Assembly (NCBI GenBank): GCA_900540495.1
Contig: UQGA01000004.1
Span: 1 to 64,000, forward strand
Reading direction: 5' to 3'
Length of the DNA: 64,000 nt
From: an uncultured Eubacteriales bacterium
GTDB lineage: Bacteria > Bacillota > Clostridia > Christensenellales > CAG-138
Part shown: in pieces, positions 42,814-52,028 of the stretch
Position numbering within the stretch: position 1 is the first letter of the stretch
Layout of the letters: each line of letters opens with the position of its first letter
Position numbers and translations under genes: made by a program
Notes under the pieces: model-generated
What the model saw: only the letters and a program-made list of their open reading frames with translations
The model's database searches: none
Told to the model about the DNA's origin: nothing

Positions 42814-44124
42814 TTGGACCGGATCGAGACATTGCGTGGGGAATATGTCGCTCTGTGCGCCGGCGGGAGGCTGACGGGCGAGGCGCCGACGCTGATCCGG
42901 CGGGCGGCGGCGGGCGGTGCGGCGCTCATCTATGGCGATGCGGTGCAGGCAGACCCGGAGGGGCGGGAGCGCTCCGTTTTCCGGCCGGCCTATGCGCCGG
43001 AGACGCTGCTGGCGACAAACTATGCCGGCTCGCCGGTCGTGCTGTCCGCGGCGCTGTTTGCACGCGTCGGCACGGACGGGCGGGAGGATGCGGACGCAAT
43101 CTATGCGCTGCTGTTGCGTGCCGCCGCTTTGACGGGCCGCGCCTGGCACATCCCGCACGCGCTGTTTCGCGGGGCGCCAGCGCCGCCGTGCTGCAGCCGC
43201 CGCATTGTGGCGGACGCGCTCAGGCGCTTTGGCCGGTGCGGGACGGTGGAAGAGGGGCTGTTCATCGGCAGTTTTGACGTGCGCTATGGCATCGTGGGCG
43301 AACCGCTTGTCTCCGTAATCGTGCAGAACGAGGGCGATACGGACGCGCTGCGGCACACGCTGGAATCGGTCGAGCGGCGCAGCGCCTACCGTCATTATGA
43401 GCTGATCGTGGCGGACGGGACGCTGCCGGATGCGCGTACGCGCGCCTATTATCGCGCGCTCGCCGGGCAGCGCGCCGCTACGGTCGTCGCCCGCCCCGGC
43501 GAGGCCAATGCCGCCCGGCTGCGCAACGAGGCGGCAAGGCATGCAAAGGGCGAGCTGCTGCTCTTCCTCGATGCGGGGCTGGCGCTCGGCGCGCACGATG
43601 CGCTGGAACGGCTCGTCGAACAGGCCGGTCAGGCGGGGGTGGCGGCCGTGGGCGGGAAGATCGTGGACGGTGCGGGACGGCTGCTGCATACGGGGCTCGT
43701 TCTCGGGCTTTCGGAGCTGCCCGTCTCACTGTTTGCCGGGCGCCCGGACAGCCTTGCGGACCCGGCGCAGAACCGGTACGCCAACTGCACGCGTAACGTT
43801 TCCGCCGTGCAGGGGGCGCTCATGGTCGATACGCAGCAGTTCCTTTCGCTTGGCGGGTTTGACGAGACGTTTGAAACGGCGGGGGCCGAGGCGGCGCTCT
43901 GCGTCCGGTGTTGCGAGGCCGGCCGGCGCGTGGTGTATACCCCGTACGCACGGTTTGTCGCTGCGGTTACGCCCGGCGCGCGGCGCGCGCTGACGCGCAA
44001 AAACCGCGACCGGTGCGCGGATGTGTTCCGGCCCATGCGCGTGCATGGCGACCCCATGCTCTCCCAAAACCCGACGTTCCTGCGGCTGGCGGCGCGGGTG
44101 GACGCGGTGGAGCCGCTGCTCTGA
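42814..44124 (+). CDS. Family 2 glycosyltransferase, N-terminally shortened tandem type
   Basis: 436 residues. Residues about 165-400 are a full GT-A domain (PLVSVIVQNEGD, then LLLFLDAGLAL at the usual DxD area, and NVSAVQGALMVDT). Residues 1-160 match only the second half of another GT2 domain (ALIYGDAVQADPEG, then AWHIPHALFR). In related two-domain enzymes this is preceded by about 100-200 more residues. The gene seems to have lost its 5' end, or it is a variant. TTG start with GGGAGG upstream, 1 bp after the permease. It probably adds sugars to a surface polysaccharide. Confidence 0.78.
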   Translation: MDRIETLRGEYVALCAGGRLTGEAPTLIRRAAAGGAALIYGDAVQADPEGRERSVFRPAYAPETLLATNYAGSPVVLSAALFARVGTDGREDADAIYALLLRAAALTGRAWHIPHALFRGAPAPPCCSRRIVADALRRFGRCGTVEEGLFIGSFDVRYGIVGEPLVSVIVQNEGDTDALRHTLESVERRSAYRHYELIVADGTLPDARTRAYYRALAGQRAATVVARPGEANAARLRNEAARHAKGELLLFLDAGLALGAHDALERLVEQAGQAGVAAVGGKIVDGAGRLLHTGLVLGLSELPVSLFAGRPDSLADPAQNRYANCTRNVSAVQGALMVDTQQFLSLGGFDETFETAGAEAALCVRCCEAGRRVVYTPYARFVAAVTPGARRALTRKNRDRCADVFRPMRVHGDPMLSQNPTFLRLAARVDAVEPLL

Positions 44125-44215
44125 GACCCGTGCGCACCTTGGACGGAAGGGGGACGTAGGGGAGGCATTCTTTTCTTTATCACCAGACAAGAACCAAATG
44201 AAAGTCAACAAACCG

Positions 44216-44258
44216 GGCGGGCCGGCAGGGCCTCGCCCGCCTTTGGCCGTTTTTAATT
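44216..44258 (+). terminator. Terminator after the GT2 gene
   Basis: Stem GGCGGGC (44216-44222) with GCCCGCC (44235-44241), followed by TTTGGCCGTTTTTAATTTTTT. Confidence 0.65.
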
Positions 44259-44404
44259 TTTTAATCAAGAACCCCGGGGAAAGAGGGGGAGGGGGAAACG
44301 GGAAGGGAAGGAGGAGCAGGGCCTTCGGTTGCTTTCCTGCCGGAAGGCGTACAGTTGTCCATCAGCGGAGGAAGACGGGTTTTCCTGCCCGGTCAGGACA
44401 ACGC

Positions 44405-44430
44405 GGCGGCCGTCCAAAGGGACGGCCGCC
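44405..44430 (-). terminator. Hairpin after thrS
   Basis: Perfect 11-bp stem GGCGGCCGTCC (44405-44415) with GGACGGCCGCC (44420-44430), loop 4 nt, 15 bp after the thrS stop. The T-tract is poor. Confidence 0.5.
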
Positions 44431-44445
44431 AATGCTGCGCAGGGA

Positions 44446-46350
44446 TCACTTTGCCCTGGTGGAGATCTCCTCGAGAATCCGCTCGGCAAAGGCGTCGAGC
44501 GTCATCGTGCCAAGGTCGCCGTCCCGCCGCGAACGGACGGACACGAGCCCGCCGGCCACCTCCTTGTCTCCGAGCACGAGCATATACGGCACCTTCTGCA
44601 TCTGCGCCTCGCGGATCTTGAAGCCGATCTTCTCGTTGCGCAGGTCGCATTCGACGCGCACGCCCCTGGCGGCGAGAGCTGCCTGCGCCTGACGGGAGGC
44701 TTCGGCGGCGCGGTCGGTGATGGGCAGCACGCGCACCTGCTCCGGGGCGAGCCACGTGGGGAAGGCGCCGGCGAAATGCTCCGTGATCACGCCGATGAAC
44801 CGCTCGATGGAACCGAACGCCGCGCGATGGATCATGACGGGGCGGTGCTTCTGCCCGTCGGCGCCGGTGTACTCAAGCTCGAAGCGTTCCGGTAGCTGCA
44901 TGTCGAGCTGGATGGTGCCGCATTGCCAGGTGCGGCCGAGGCAGTCGGACAGGTGGAAGTCCAGCTTCGGGCCATAGAAAGCGCCGTCGCCCTCATTGAC
45001 GGTGTAGGGCTTGCCGGTCTCCACGATTGCGTCGCGCAGCGTCTGCGTGGCGAAGTCCCAGACGGCCTCTTCGCCCATATGGTCCTCCGGCATGGTGGAC
45101 AATTCGATCTTGTACGGCAGGCCGAAGGTGGAATAGATCTCGTCGAACAGGCGGATCACGCCCTTGATCTCGTCCTTCATCTGCTCCCACGTCATGAAGA
45201 TGTGCGCGTCGTCCTGCGTGAAACAACGCACGCGGAACAGCCCGTGTAGCGCGCCGGAGAGCTCGTGCCGGTGGACGAGCCCGAGTTCCGCCACGCGCAG
45301 CGGCAGGTCACGATAGGAGTGCATCTCGGTCTTATAGGCGAGCATGCCGCCGGGGCAGTTCATCGGTTTGATGGCGTAATCCTCATCGTCGATGACCGTG
45401 GTGTACATGTTGTCCTTGTAGTGGAACCAGTGTCCGCTCGTCTCCCAGAGGCGCCGGTTCAGGATCATGGGCGTAGCGATCTCCACATAGCCGTAGCGCT
45501 TGTGCACCTCGCGCCAGTAGCTGATGAGCTCGTTCTTGAGCGCCATGCCCTTGGGCAGGAAAAACGGGAAGCCCGGCCCCTCGTCGAGGATGGTGAACAG
45601 ACCCAGCTCCTTGCCGAGCTTGCGGTGGTCGCGTTTTTTGGCCTCTTCGAGCATGGTCAGGTAGGCGTCAAGGTCGGCCTTTTTTTCAAACGCGGTGCCG
45701 TAGATGCGCTGGAGCATCTTGTTCTTTTCGCTGCCGCGCCAGTAAGCGCCGGCCACGCTCATGAGCTTGGCGTTTTTGAACCTGCCGGTCGAGGCGATGT
45801 GCGGCCCGGCGCAAAGGTCGACGAATTCCCCCTGCCGGTAGAAGCTGATGACGGCATCCTCCGGCAGGTCGCGGATCAGCTCGACCTTGTAGGGCTCGCC
45901 CAGCTTCTCCATGTAGGCGATGGCTTCTTCGCGCGGCAGCTCGAACCGTTCAAGCGGCAGGTTTTCCTGCGTGATCTTCTCCATCTCCTTCTCGATGGCG
46001 GCCAGATCGTCCGGCGTGAACGGGGCCGGCGCGTCGAAATCGTAATAAAAGCCGTTCTCGATGGCGGGCCCGATGGCCAGCTTGATCTCCGGGTGCAGCC
46101 GCTTGACCGCCTGCGCCAGCACGTGGGAGCCGGTGTGCCGGTACGCCCAGCGACCGTTTTCGTCGGCAAAGGTATAGAAGCGCAGCGCATGGTCGCCCGT
46201 GATGGGGCGGAACGCATCGCTGTGCACGCCGTCGATGGCGCACGAGAGCGTGGCCTTGGCCAGGCGCGGGCTGACGGCGGCGGCGATTTCAACGCCGGTC
46301 ATGCCGTCGGCAAATTCGCGCTGCGCACCGTCGGGGAAAGTGATGAGCAT
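44446..46350 (-). CDS. thrS: Threonyl-tRNA synthetase
   Basis: 634 residues with all domains in order: TGS (1-60), editing/SAD domain (about 95-230, HVLAQAVKRLHPEIKLAIGP), class II catalytic core (motif 2 near RVRCFTQDDAHIF; zinc ligands Cys, His, His in the core, with NCPGGML and HRHELSG) and a C-terminal anticodon domain. It charges tRNA-Thr. ATG 46350 has AGGAGGAAG upstream. The longer frame overlaps the T-box terminator and is not used. It is regulated by the T-box leader. Confidence 0.96.
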   Translation of the reverse strand: MLITFPDGAQREFADGMTGVEIAAAVSPRLAKATLSCAIDGVHSDAFRPITGDHALRFYTFADENGRWAYRHTGSHVLAQAVKRLHPEIKLAIGPAIENGFYYDFDAPAPFTPDDLAAIEKEMEKITQENLPLERFELPREEAIAYMEKLGEPYKVELIRDLPEDAVISFYRQGEFVDLCAGPHIASTGRFKNAKLMSVAGAYWRGSEKNKMLQRIYGTAFEKKADLDAYLTMLEEAKKRDHRKLGKELGLFTILDEGPGFPFFLPKGMALKNELISYWREVHKRYGYVEIATPMILNRRLWETSGHWFHYKDNMYTTVIDDEDYAIKPMNCPGGMLAYKTEMHSYRDLPLRVAELGLVHRHELSGALHGLFRVRCFTQDDAHIFMTWEQMKDEIKGVIRLFDEIYSTFGLPYKIELSTMPEDHMGEEAVWDFATQTLRDAIVETGKPYTVNEGDGAFYGPKLDFHLSDCLGRTWQCGTIQLDMQLPERFELEYTGADGQKHRPVMIHRAAFGSIERFIGVITEHFAGAFPTWLAPEQVRVLPITDRAAEASRQAQAALAARGVRVECDLRNEKIGFKIREAQMQKVPYMLVLGDKEVAGGLVSVRSRRDGDLGTMTLDAFAERILEEISTRAK

Positions 46351-46371
46351 GGGGATCTTCCTCCTGTCGTA

Positions 46372-46590
46372 CAAAATAAAACCGCCCCGTCGCAACCTGC
46401 TGCGAGGGGCGATGGGGCATCGCGGTTCCACCCTGCTTTTTTCTCTTTGCGGCGCTATCGGCCCTGCCTGCCGGCACAGGTCGGCGGGCGGTCTTCGCTC
46501 GTTGGGCGCATGTCCCGCTTTCAGCCGCGGCGGGGACTCTCTTGTCTGCGCGCAGGGGATGGAGCTACTGCTTCCCGCGTCATTCCCGTA
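46372..46590 (-). ncRNA. T-box leader controlling thrS
   Basis: Transcribed on the minus strand before thrS. The conserved T-box sequence AGGGTGGAACCGCG is at 46434-46421. Upstream, stem I features AGTA (46569-46566) and AGAGAG can be seen. A terminator stem with tail GGTTTTATTTT lies at 46412-46372. A plausible specifier codon ACC (Thr) is at 46492-46490, after CGAAG. Uncharged tRNA-Thr would pair with both sites and allow transcription into thrS. Confidence 0.92.
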
Positions 46591-46598
46591 CGCCCATC

Positions 46599-46627
46599 AG
46601 TATAGCCGTCCGCACCCCGCTTGTCAA
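46599..46627 (-). promoter_or_regulatory. Promoter of the T-box thrS transcript
   Basis: On the minus strand TTGACA (46627-46622), 17 bp, TATACT (46604-46599), directly before the T-box. Confidence 0.8.
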
Positions 46628-46810
46628 GGGGCGCGCTCGCCCCAAACCGCCGCTTTCGGGCCCCTGTCCGGGCGCGCGGGTCTGGGCGCGGACCGGCGGA
46701 CGGGGTGAGACGGATTTTCCGGGGGCCGGCGCTCGCAACCGGCGCCCTGCCGCGCCGGGGGCGGCCCTGTTGCCGGCGAAGGGGGTTGGCTGCGCGGCGG
46801 AAACGACGCA

Positions 46811-46844
46811 AGGAAAACCGGCCGGCGCACAGGCGCCGGCCGGT
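46811..46844 (-). terminator. Terminator of tig-clpP-clpX
   Basis: Perfect 12-bp stem ACCGGCCGGCGC (46817-46828) with GCGCCGGCCGGT (46833-46844), loop 4 nt. On the minus strand the tail is TTTTCCTT. Confidence 0.85.
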
Positions 46845-46867
46845 GTATTTTGGGGCAATGGCTTCCA

Positions 46868-48145
<1,278 letters not shown>

Positions 48146-48158
48146 AGGGTCTCTCTTC

Positions 48159-48743
48159 TTACCTCCTTGCGGGGATAATCTCGTCCACGATGCCGTAGGC
48201 GTGCGCCTGCTCCGCGCTCATGTAGTTGTCGCGCTCGGTGTCCAGGCTGACCTTTTCGACCGGCTGGCCGGTGCGCGCGGCGAGGATCTCGTTCAGGCGC
48301 TGGCGCAGGCGCAGGATCTGCTCGGCATGAATGCCGATGTCCGTGGCCTGCCCGTGTGCGCCGCCGCTGGGCTGGTGGATCATGATTTCGGCATTGGGCA
48401 GCGCCTTGCGCTTGCCCTTTGCGCCGGCGGCCAGCAGAAACGCGCCCATGGACGCTGCCAGGCCAACGCAGATGGTCGAAACCTCGCACTTGATGTACTG
48501 CATCGTATCGTAGATCGCAAGGCCCGCCGACACGGAGCCGCCGGGGCTGTTAATATAGAGAAAGATGTCCTTTTCCGGGTCGTCACCCTCGAGGAACAGC
48601 ATCTGCGCCACGACCAGATTGGCCGTGTCGTCGTCGATCTCGCCGCCGAGAAAGATGATGCGGTCCTGCAGCAGGCGCGAATAGATATCATATGACCGTT
48701 CGCCACGGCTGGTCTGTTCCACGACCATCGGGATCAGGTTCAT
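48159..48743 (-). CDS. clpP: ATP-dependent Clp protease proteolytic subunit
   Basis: 194-residue serine peptidase of the Clp barrel. The catalytic triad is visible: Ser in GLAASMGAFLL, His in MIHQPSGG, Asp in SLDTERDNYM. It degrades proteins delivered by ClpX. Between tig and clpX, 54 bp after tig. Length is normal. Confidence 0.97.
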   Translation of the reverse strand: MNLIPMVVEQTSRGERSYDIYSRLLQDRIIFLGGEIDDDTANLVVAQMLFLEGDDPEKDIFLYINSPGGSVSAGLAIYDTMQYIKCEVSTICVGLAASMGAFLLAAGAKGKRKALPNAEIMIHQPSGGAHGQATDIGIHAEQILRLRQRLNEILAARTGQPVEKVSLDTERDNYMSAEQAHAYGIVDEIIPARR

Positions 48744-48797
48744 GCGATCACCGTCCTTTTCAGGGTCTGACCGCCCGTGCGGGCGGCCGGTTCGCCG

Positions 48798-50336
48798 TCA
48801 GTCCTCCTGCCCGGCGCTTGCGGCTTCCGTCGCTTTCGGCGCGGCTTCCGCCTTGGCTTTCTTCTCCGCCTTGGCCTTCTTCTCCGCCGCGGTTTCCGTC
48901 TTGGCCTTCTTCTCCGCCGCGGTTTCCGTCTTGGCCTTCTTCTCCGCCGCAGCCTCCGTTGCTTCCGGAGCGGTCTCCGTCGCTTCCGGCGCGGCTTCCG
49001 CCTTGGCCTTCTTCGTGCTCGTGCGCTTGCGGGCCGGCTTCTTTTCCGGCTTGGGCGCGGTGAACACCGCGTTGTCCACGATCAGCGACACGACCTTTTC
49101 GGCCGCCTTGCGGTCGCGCAGGTAATCGAGGTCGTCCTCCTTGAGCTGCGCGCGGAACTCGTCGACCGGCGTGCCGTTCTGCTCGGCGAACCTGGCGATC
49201 TCCTGCTCCAGCTCCTCGTCCGTACAGTCGAGGTTCTCCGCCTTGCCGACGGCTTCGATGACCAGTTGCATCTTTACGCGGGATTCCGCTTCCGGCCGGT
49301 AGCTCTCGCGCAGCGCGTCAAGATCCGTGCCGGTATACTTGCAGTAGTCCTCAAGCGAGATGCCGCTCGCGCTCAGGCGGTAAGCCATATCCTGCAGCAT
49401 GTAGTTGACCTGCCGGTCGGTCATGCAGGCCGGAATCTCAACGGTCGCATTGTCGCACACGGTCTTGATGCACAGGTTCTCCGTGGCGGTCTTTTCGTTC
49501 TGCGAGGCGCGCGCTTCCATGGCCTTGCGGCGCGCAGCGCGCAATTCCTCCAGCGTGTCGTACTCCGAAATATCCTTGGCGAATTCGTCGTCGAGCGCGG
49601 GCAGGTCCTTGACCTGCACCTCGCGGATCTTGACGGCAAACACAGCCTCCTTGCCGGCAAGGTTCTCGGCGTGATACTCCGCCGGGAAGGTAACGGCGAT
49701 GTTCTTCTCCTCGCCCACGGCCATGCCGACGAGCTGTTCCTCAAAGCCGGGGATGAACGTGCCGGAACCGATGACGAGCGTCTGCTCCTCGGCGGTGCCG
49801 CCGTCAAAGGCTACGCCGTCGACGCTGCCGCTGTAATCGAGCACGACCCTGTCGCCGTTCTCCACGGGCCGCTCCACGCCGATGAAACGGGCGTTGCGCT
49901 CCCGCTCCAGCTCGATTTCGCGCTCCACGTCCGCGTCCTCCACAGTATACGTCGGCTTCTCGACTTCTATACCCTTGTATGCGCCGAGTGTCACCTCGGG
50001 CTTGAGCTGTACTTCCGCGGTGAAGACCACGCCTTCCTGCAGGCTGATCTTCTCGATGTCGAGCGCCGGCTTGTCGACCGCCGTCAGTTCATATTCCTCG
50101 AGCGCCGCGTCGTACGCGTCGCCCCAGAGGATTTCGAACGCATCCTCGAAGAAGACGCCCTCGCCGTACATGTTTTCGATCACCTTGCGCGGGGCATGTC
50201 CCTTGCGGAAGCCGGGGATGTTGTAATGCTTGGCCGTCTTGAAATATGCCTGCTGCACCGCTGCGGCAAAGGTCTCCGCGTCCACGGTGATGGTCAGTTT
50301 GGCCATGTTGTGTTCCATCCGTTCAATCGTCGCCAT
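48798..50336 (-). CDS. tig: Trigger factor with an Ala/Lys/Glu-rich C-terminal extension
   Basis: 512 residues against about 430 usually. The N-terminal ribosome-binding domain has the signature GFRKGHAPRKVIE, followed by a PPIase (FKBP-like) domain (ENGDRVVLDYSGSVDG) and the C-terminal chaperone arms. About 80 extra residues at the end are repeats of AEKKAKTET-type units encoded by 30-bp direct repeats (48871-48900 and 48901-48930 identical, a third follows). It binds nascent chains at the ribosome exit. The extra tail is strongly basic/acidic and probably disordered. ATG 50336 with GGAGGG upstream is preferred to an earlier in-frame start. Confidence 0.93.
   Translation of the reverse strand: MATIERMEHNMAKLTITVDAETFAAAVQQAYFKTAKHYNIPGFRKGHAPRKVIENMYGEGVFFEDAFEILWGDAYDAALEEYELTAVDKPALDIEKISLQEGVVFTAEVQLKPEVTLGAYKGIEVEKPTYTVEDADVEREIELERERNARFIGVERPVENGDRVVLDYSGSVDGVAFDGGTAEEQTLVIGSGTFIPGFEEQLVGMAVGEEKNIAVTFPAEYHAENLAGKEAVFAVKIREVQVKDLPALDDEFAKDISEYDTLEELRAARRKAMEARASQNEKTATENLCIKTVCDNATVEIPACMTDRQVNYMLQDMAYRLSASGISLEDYCKYTGTDLDALRESYRPEAESRVKMQLVIEAVGKAENLDCTDEELEQEIARFAEQNGTPVDEFRAQLKEDDLDYLRDRKAAEKVVSLIVDNAVFTAPKPEKKPARKRTSTKKAKAEAAPEATETAPEATEAAAEKKAKTETAAEKKAKTETAAEKKAKAEKKAKAEAAPKATEAASAGQED
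48871..48960. repeat. 30-bp repeats in the 3' end of tig
   Basis: Two identical 30-bp units (48871-48900, 48901-48930) and a third diverging at its end (48931-48960). The period is 10 codons, so the frame is kept. They encode the AAEKKAKTET repeats. Confidence 0.9.
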
Positions 50337-50656
50337 GTTGCCCTCCAACAGTTTCCAGTATCTGTATACCGACAATTATCCAGTATCCGAACTATCTTAT
50401 CACACCTGCCCGCCGAATGCAACCGTGTTTCGCCCCCATCCCGGCGAAAAAACGGCGGAGACGCCCCGTGGCGTCCCCGCGCAATCGTTCCATATTCCGG
50501 CTGCCGGCGCAGCGGCCGGAAAGCAGCCAAAGGCGCCCCGCCCGCGCCTGCGTCGCGGCAGGATCGGCGCCGTCGCCCCGACAAACGGAAGGGCGGCCCT
50601 GCGCCCGGGTTTTCTCACGATCCGCATCCGGCCGTTGCGCCGCAACGGGCAGCCGT
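50337..50656. other. Gap between tig and the small XRE gene
   Basis: No gene. Near tig a possible minus-strand -10 TATACA (50368-50363) has a weak -35 TTCGGA 17 bp upstream. A terminator for the XRE gene lies at 50445-50479. The rest is GC-rich without visible features. Confidence 0.45.
50445..50479 (-). terminator. Terminator of the small XRE gene
   Basis: On the minus strand CGGGGACGCC (50479-50470) pairs with GGCGTCTCCG (50465-50456, one mismatch), followed by CCGTTTTTTCG. It lies about 180 bp after the XRE stop. Confidence 0.6.
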
Positions 50657-50887
50657 TCATGGGGTCTGCGCCTGTTCCTCGATGCGCTTGAGCAGCTCGT
50701 GCGGCTGCATTCCCAGCGCGGATGCAATACGGCACAGGCTGTCGAGGTTCGGCTTTTTTTCGCCGCGCTCGATCCGCCCCAGATGGGATTTGTACATGCC
50801 CGCAAGCCCGCTGAGCACCTCTTGAGACATGCCCCGCTGCTCGCGCAGGCTGCGTATGGTTTTTCCGATCGTCCCGGCATCCAGCAT
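50657..50887 (-). CDS. Small XRE family transcriptional regulator
   Basis: 76 residues, almost only a helix-turn-helix (RGMSQEVLSGLAGMYKSHLGRIERG, then SLCRIASALGM), like SinR-type repressors. The ATG lies 6 bp after a TACAAT -10 element (50899-50894) with no clear ribosome site, so the mRNA is probably leaderless. A 20-bp inverted repeat sits between this gene and its divergent neighbour and is a natural operator. It probably represses both. Confidence 0.8.
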   Translation of the reverse strand: MLDAGTIGKTIRSLREQRGMSQEVLSGLAGMYKSHLGRIERGEKKPNLDSLCRIASALGMQPHELLKRIEEQAQTP

Positions 50888-50893
50888 GCGTTT

Positions 50894-50961
50894 ATTGTAA
50901 CCGCCCGATATGACGCGAATGAGCAACGATAGTTGCTCAAGCGGAAAAATTGTGATATCCT
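50894..50961. promoter_or_regulatory. Divergent promoters with a shared operator palindrome
   Basis: Minus: TACAAT (50899-50894), -35 poor. Plus: TTGCTC (50933-50938), 17 bp, TATCCT (50956-50961) with an extended TG. The inverted repeat TGAGCAAC-GATA-GTTGCTCA (50920-50939) overlaps the plus -35 and lies just upstream of the minus promoter. It fits an XRE dimer. Confidence 0.55.
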
Positions 50962-51013
50962 TTTGGCAATGGCTGCCGCAGCGACGGCAGGGACAACGGA
51001 GGAGGGAGCAGCG

Positions 51014-51619
51014 GTGCGGGATATTCTGGCGGAACTGGAACGGCGGCTGTTTGACGACGGCCTGGCGGCGGAATTGCGATGGGCGGGGAAGGCGCCGCCC
51101 GCGCTCGAAGCGCCCGCCGCGTTTGCCGACGCGCTGGACGCCGAACAGGCCGCGGCGCTCGAGCGGATCGGGGCGCTGTATGCGGAAAACGCGCGCCATG
51201 GTCTGCGCGCCGCTTTTCTGCGCGGCGTTTACGCCTGTTTTGAACAGCACTTTGCGCCGGACGCACCGGAGGACCCGTTCGACCGGTATGTGTACGGGCA
51301 GATTCTGACCATGCCCGGCATGCGGCGGGAGGCCGCTTATCGCCGGAACCGGATCGAGATCACGGAACGGCTGGAGGCCCTCGTCTCCACGCTGGACGAA
51401 ACGGCGGGCGCGCGCGTCATCGCCGCCGACGGCGCGTGGGACGAGGCGGATTACGGCGTGCTGTGGCGCTCGTTTCACCTTGGCTATCGGGCGGCGCTCG
51501 CGCTGATCGAGATGGTCGCCCCGCCCGCCGCCCGCCGCGCGGCGGATGCGCTCGCGCGCTTTGAAGCGGCGTTTGAACCGGCGGATACGCCGCCGGACGG
51601 GCCGGCTGCGGACAAATAG
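51014..51619 (+). CDS. Hypothetical helical protein (possibly DUF6809-like)
   Basis: 201 residues, mostly helical, Ala/Arg/Glu-rich. It seems to contain two similar halves, each ending in an aromatic-Ala pattern (AENARHGLRAAFLRGVYACF and WRSFHLGYRAALALIEMV). This resembles small Clostridial DUF6809-type proteins, of unknown role. GTG 51014 follows GGAGGAGGGAG. An ATG at 50969 lies next to the expected transcription start and is an alternative leaderless start. Divergent from a small XRE repressor and probably controlled by it. Confidence 0.55.
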   Translation: MRDILAELERRLFDDGLAAELRWAGKAPPALEAPAAFADALDAEQAAALERIGALYAENARHGLRAAFLRGVYACFEQHFAPDAPEDPFDRYVYGQILTMPGMRREAAYRRNRIEITERLEALVSTLDETAGARVIAADGAWDEADYGVLWRSFHLGYRAALALIEMVAPPAARRAADALARFEAAFEPADTPPDGPAADK

Positions 51620-52028
51620 CCGTTTCGCGGGCGGGCAATGCCATCCGTCCTGTCGACGCCCCCTTTTTCAGGCCGCCGCCCGCCCTTTCGGCTTGCCGAA
51701 CCGTCACACCCTCCCGCACGGCCCCTGCTCTTGCCGCCGCCCGCCGTTTCCCGGAGCCGTCACACCTTAACGGGGCGCGGCCCATGGTTCGCCGCCGCGA
51801 CGACCCCAAACGCCCGCCGGCGACCCACCTTTGGCCGCCGCCTACCTTTTTCTCTTGCCGGAGCCGCGTCCTTCCGCACGGCCCCTGCTCTTGCCGCCGC
51901 CCGCTGTTTCCTCTTGCCGGCACCGCGCGCCCTTTCGGGCAGCCGCGCGGACGGCAGATTTTTCATGCGGGCGCAGGGTTTTGCCCGTACATGCAGGGTT
52001 TTGCCCGCGCATGTGGAATACTATTGAT
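51620..52028. other. Gene-free region with dispersed and tandem repeats
   Basis: No gene in about 400 bp. A 38-bp sequence starting CCGCACGGCCCCTG occurs at 51714-51751 and again at 51874-51911 (one mismatch, exactly 160 bp apart), and CTTGCCG recurs several times. Just before the lipoprotein gene is a 20-bp tandem repeat (51973-51992, 51993-52012). Confidence 0.6.
51973..52012. repeat. 20-bp tandem repeat before the lipoprotein gene
   Basis: GCAGGGTTTTGCCCGTACAT and GCAGGGTTTTGCCCGCGCAT in tandem, 16 bp before the start codon. Each contains GGG-TTTTG-CCC. Confidence 0.85.

Larger units (their letters stand above)
44125..44445. other. Gap between convergent GT2 and thrS genes
   Basis: No gene. 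It contains the GT2 terminator (44216-44258), a purine-rich stretch (44270-44320) and a hairpin near thrS (44405-44430). Confidence 0.5.
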
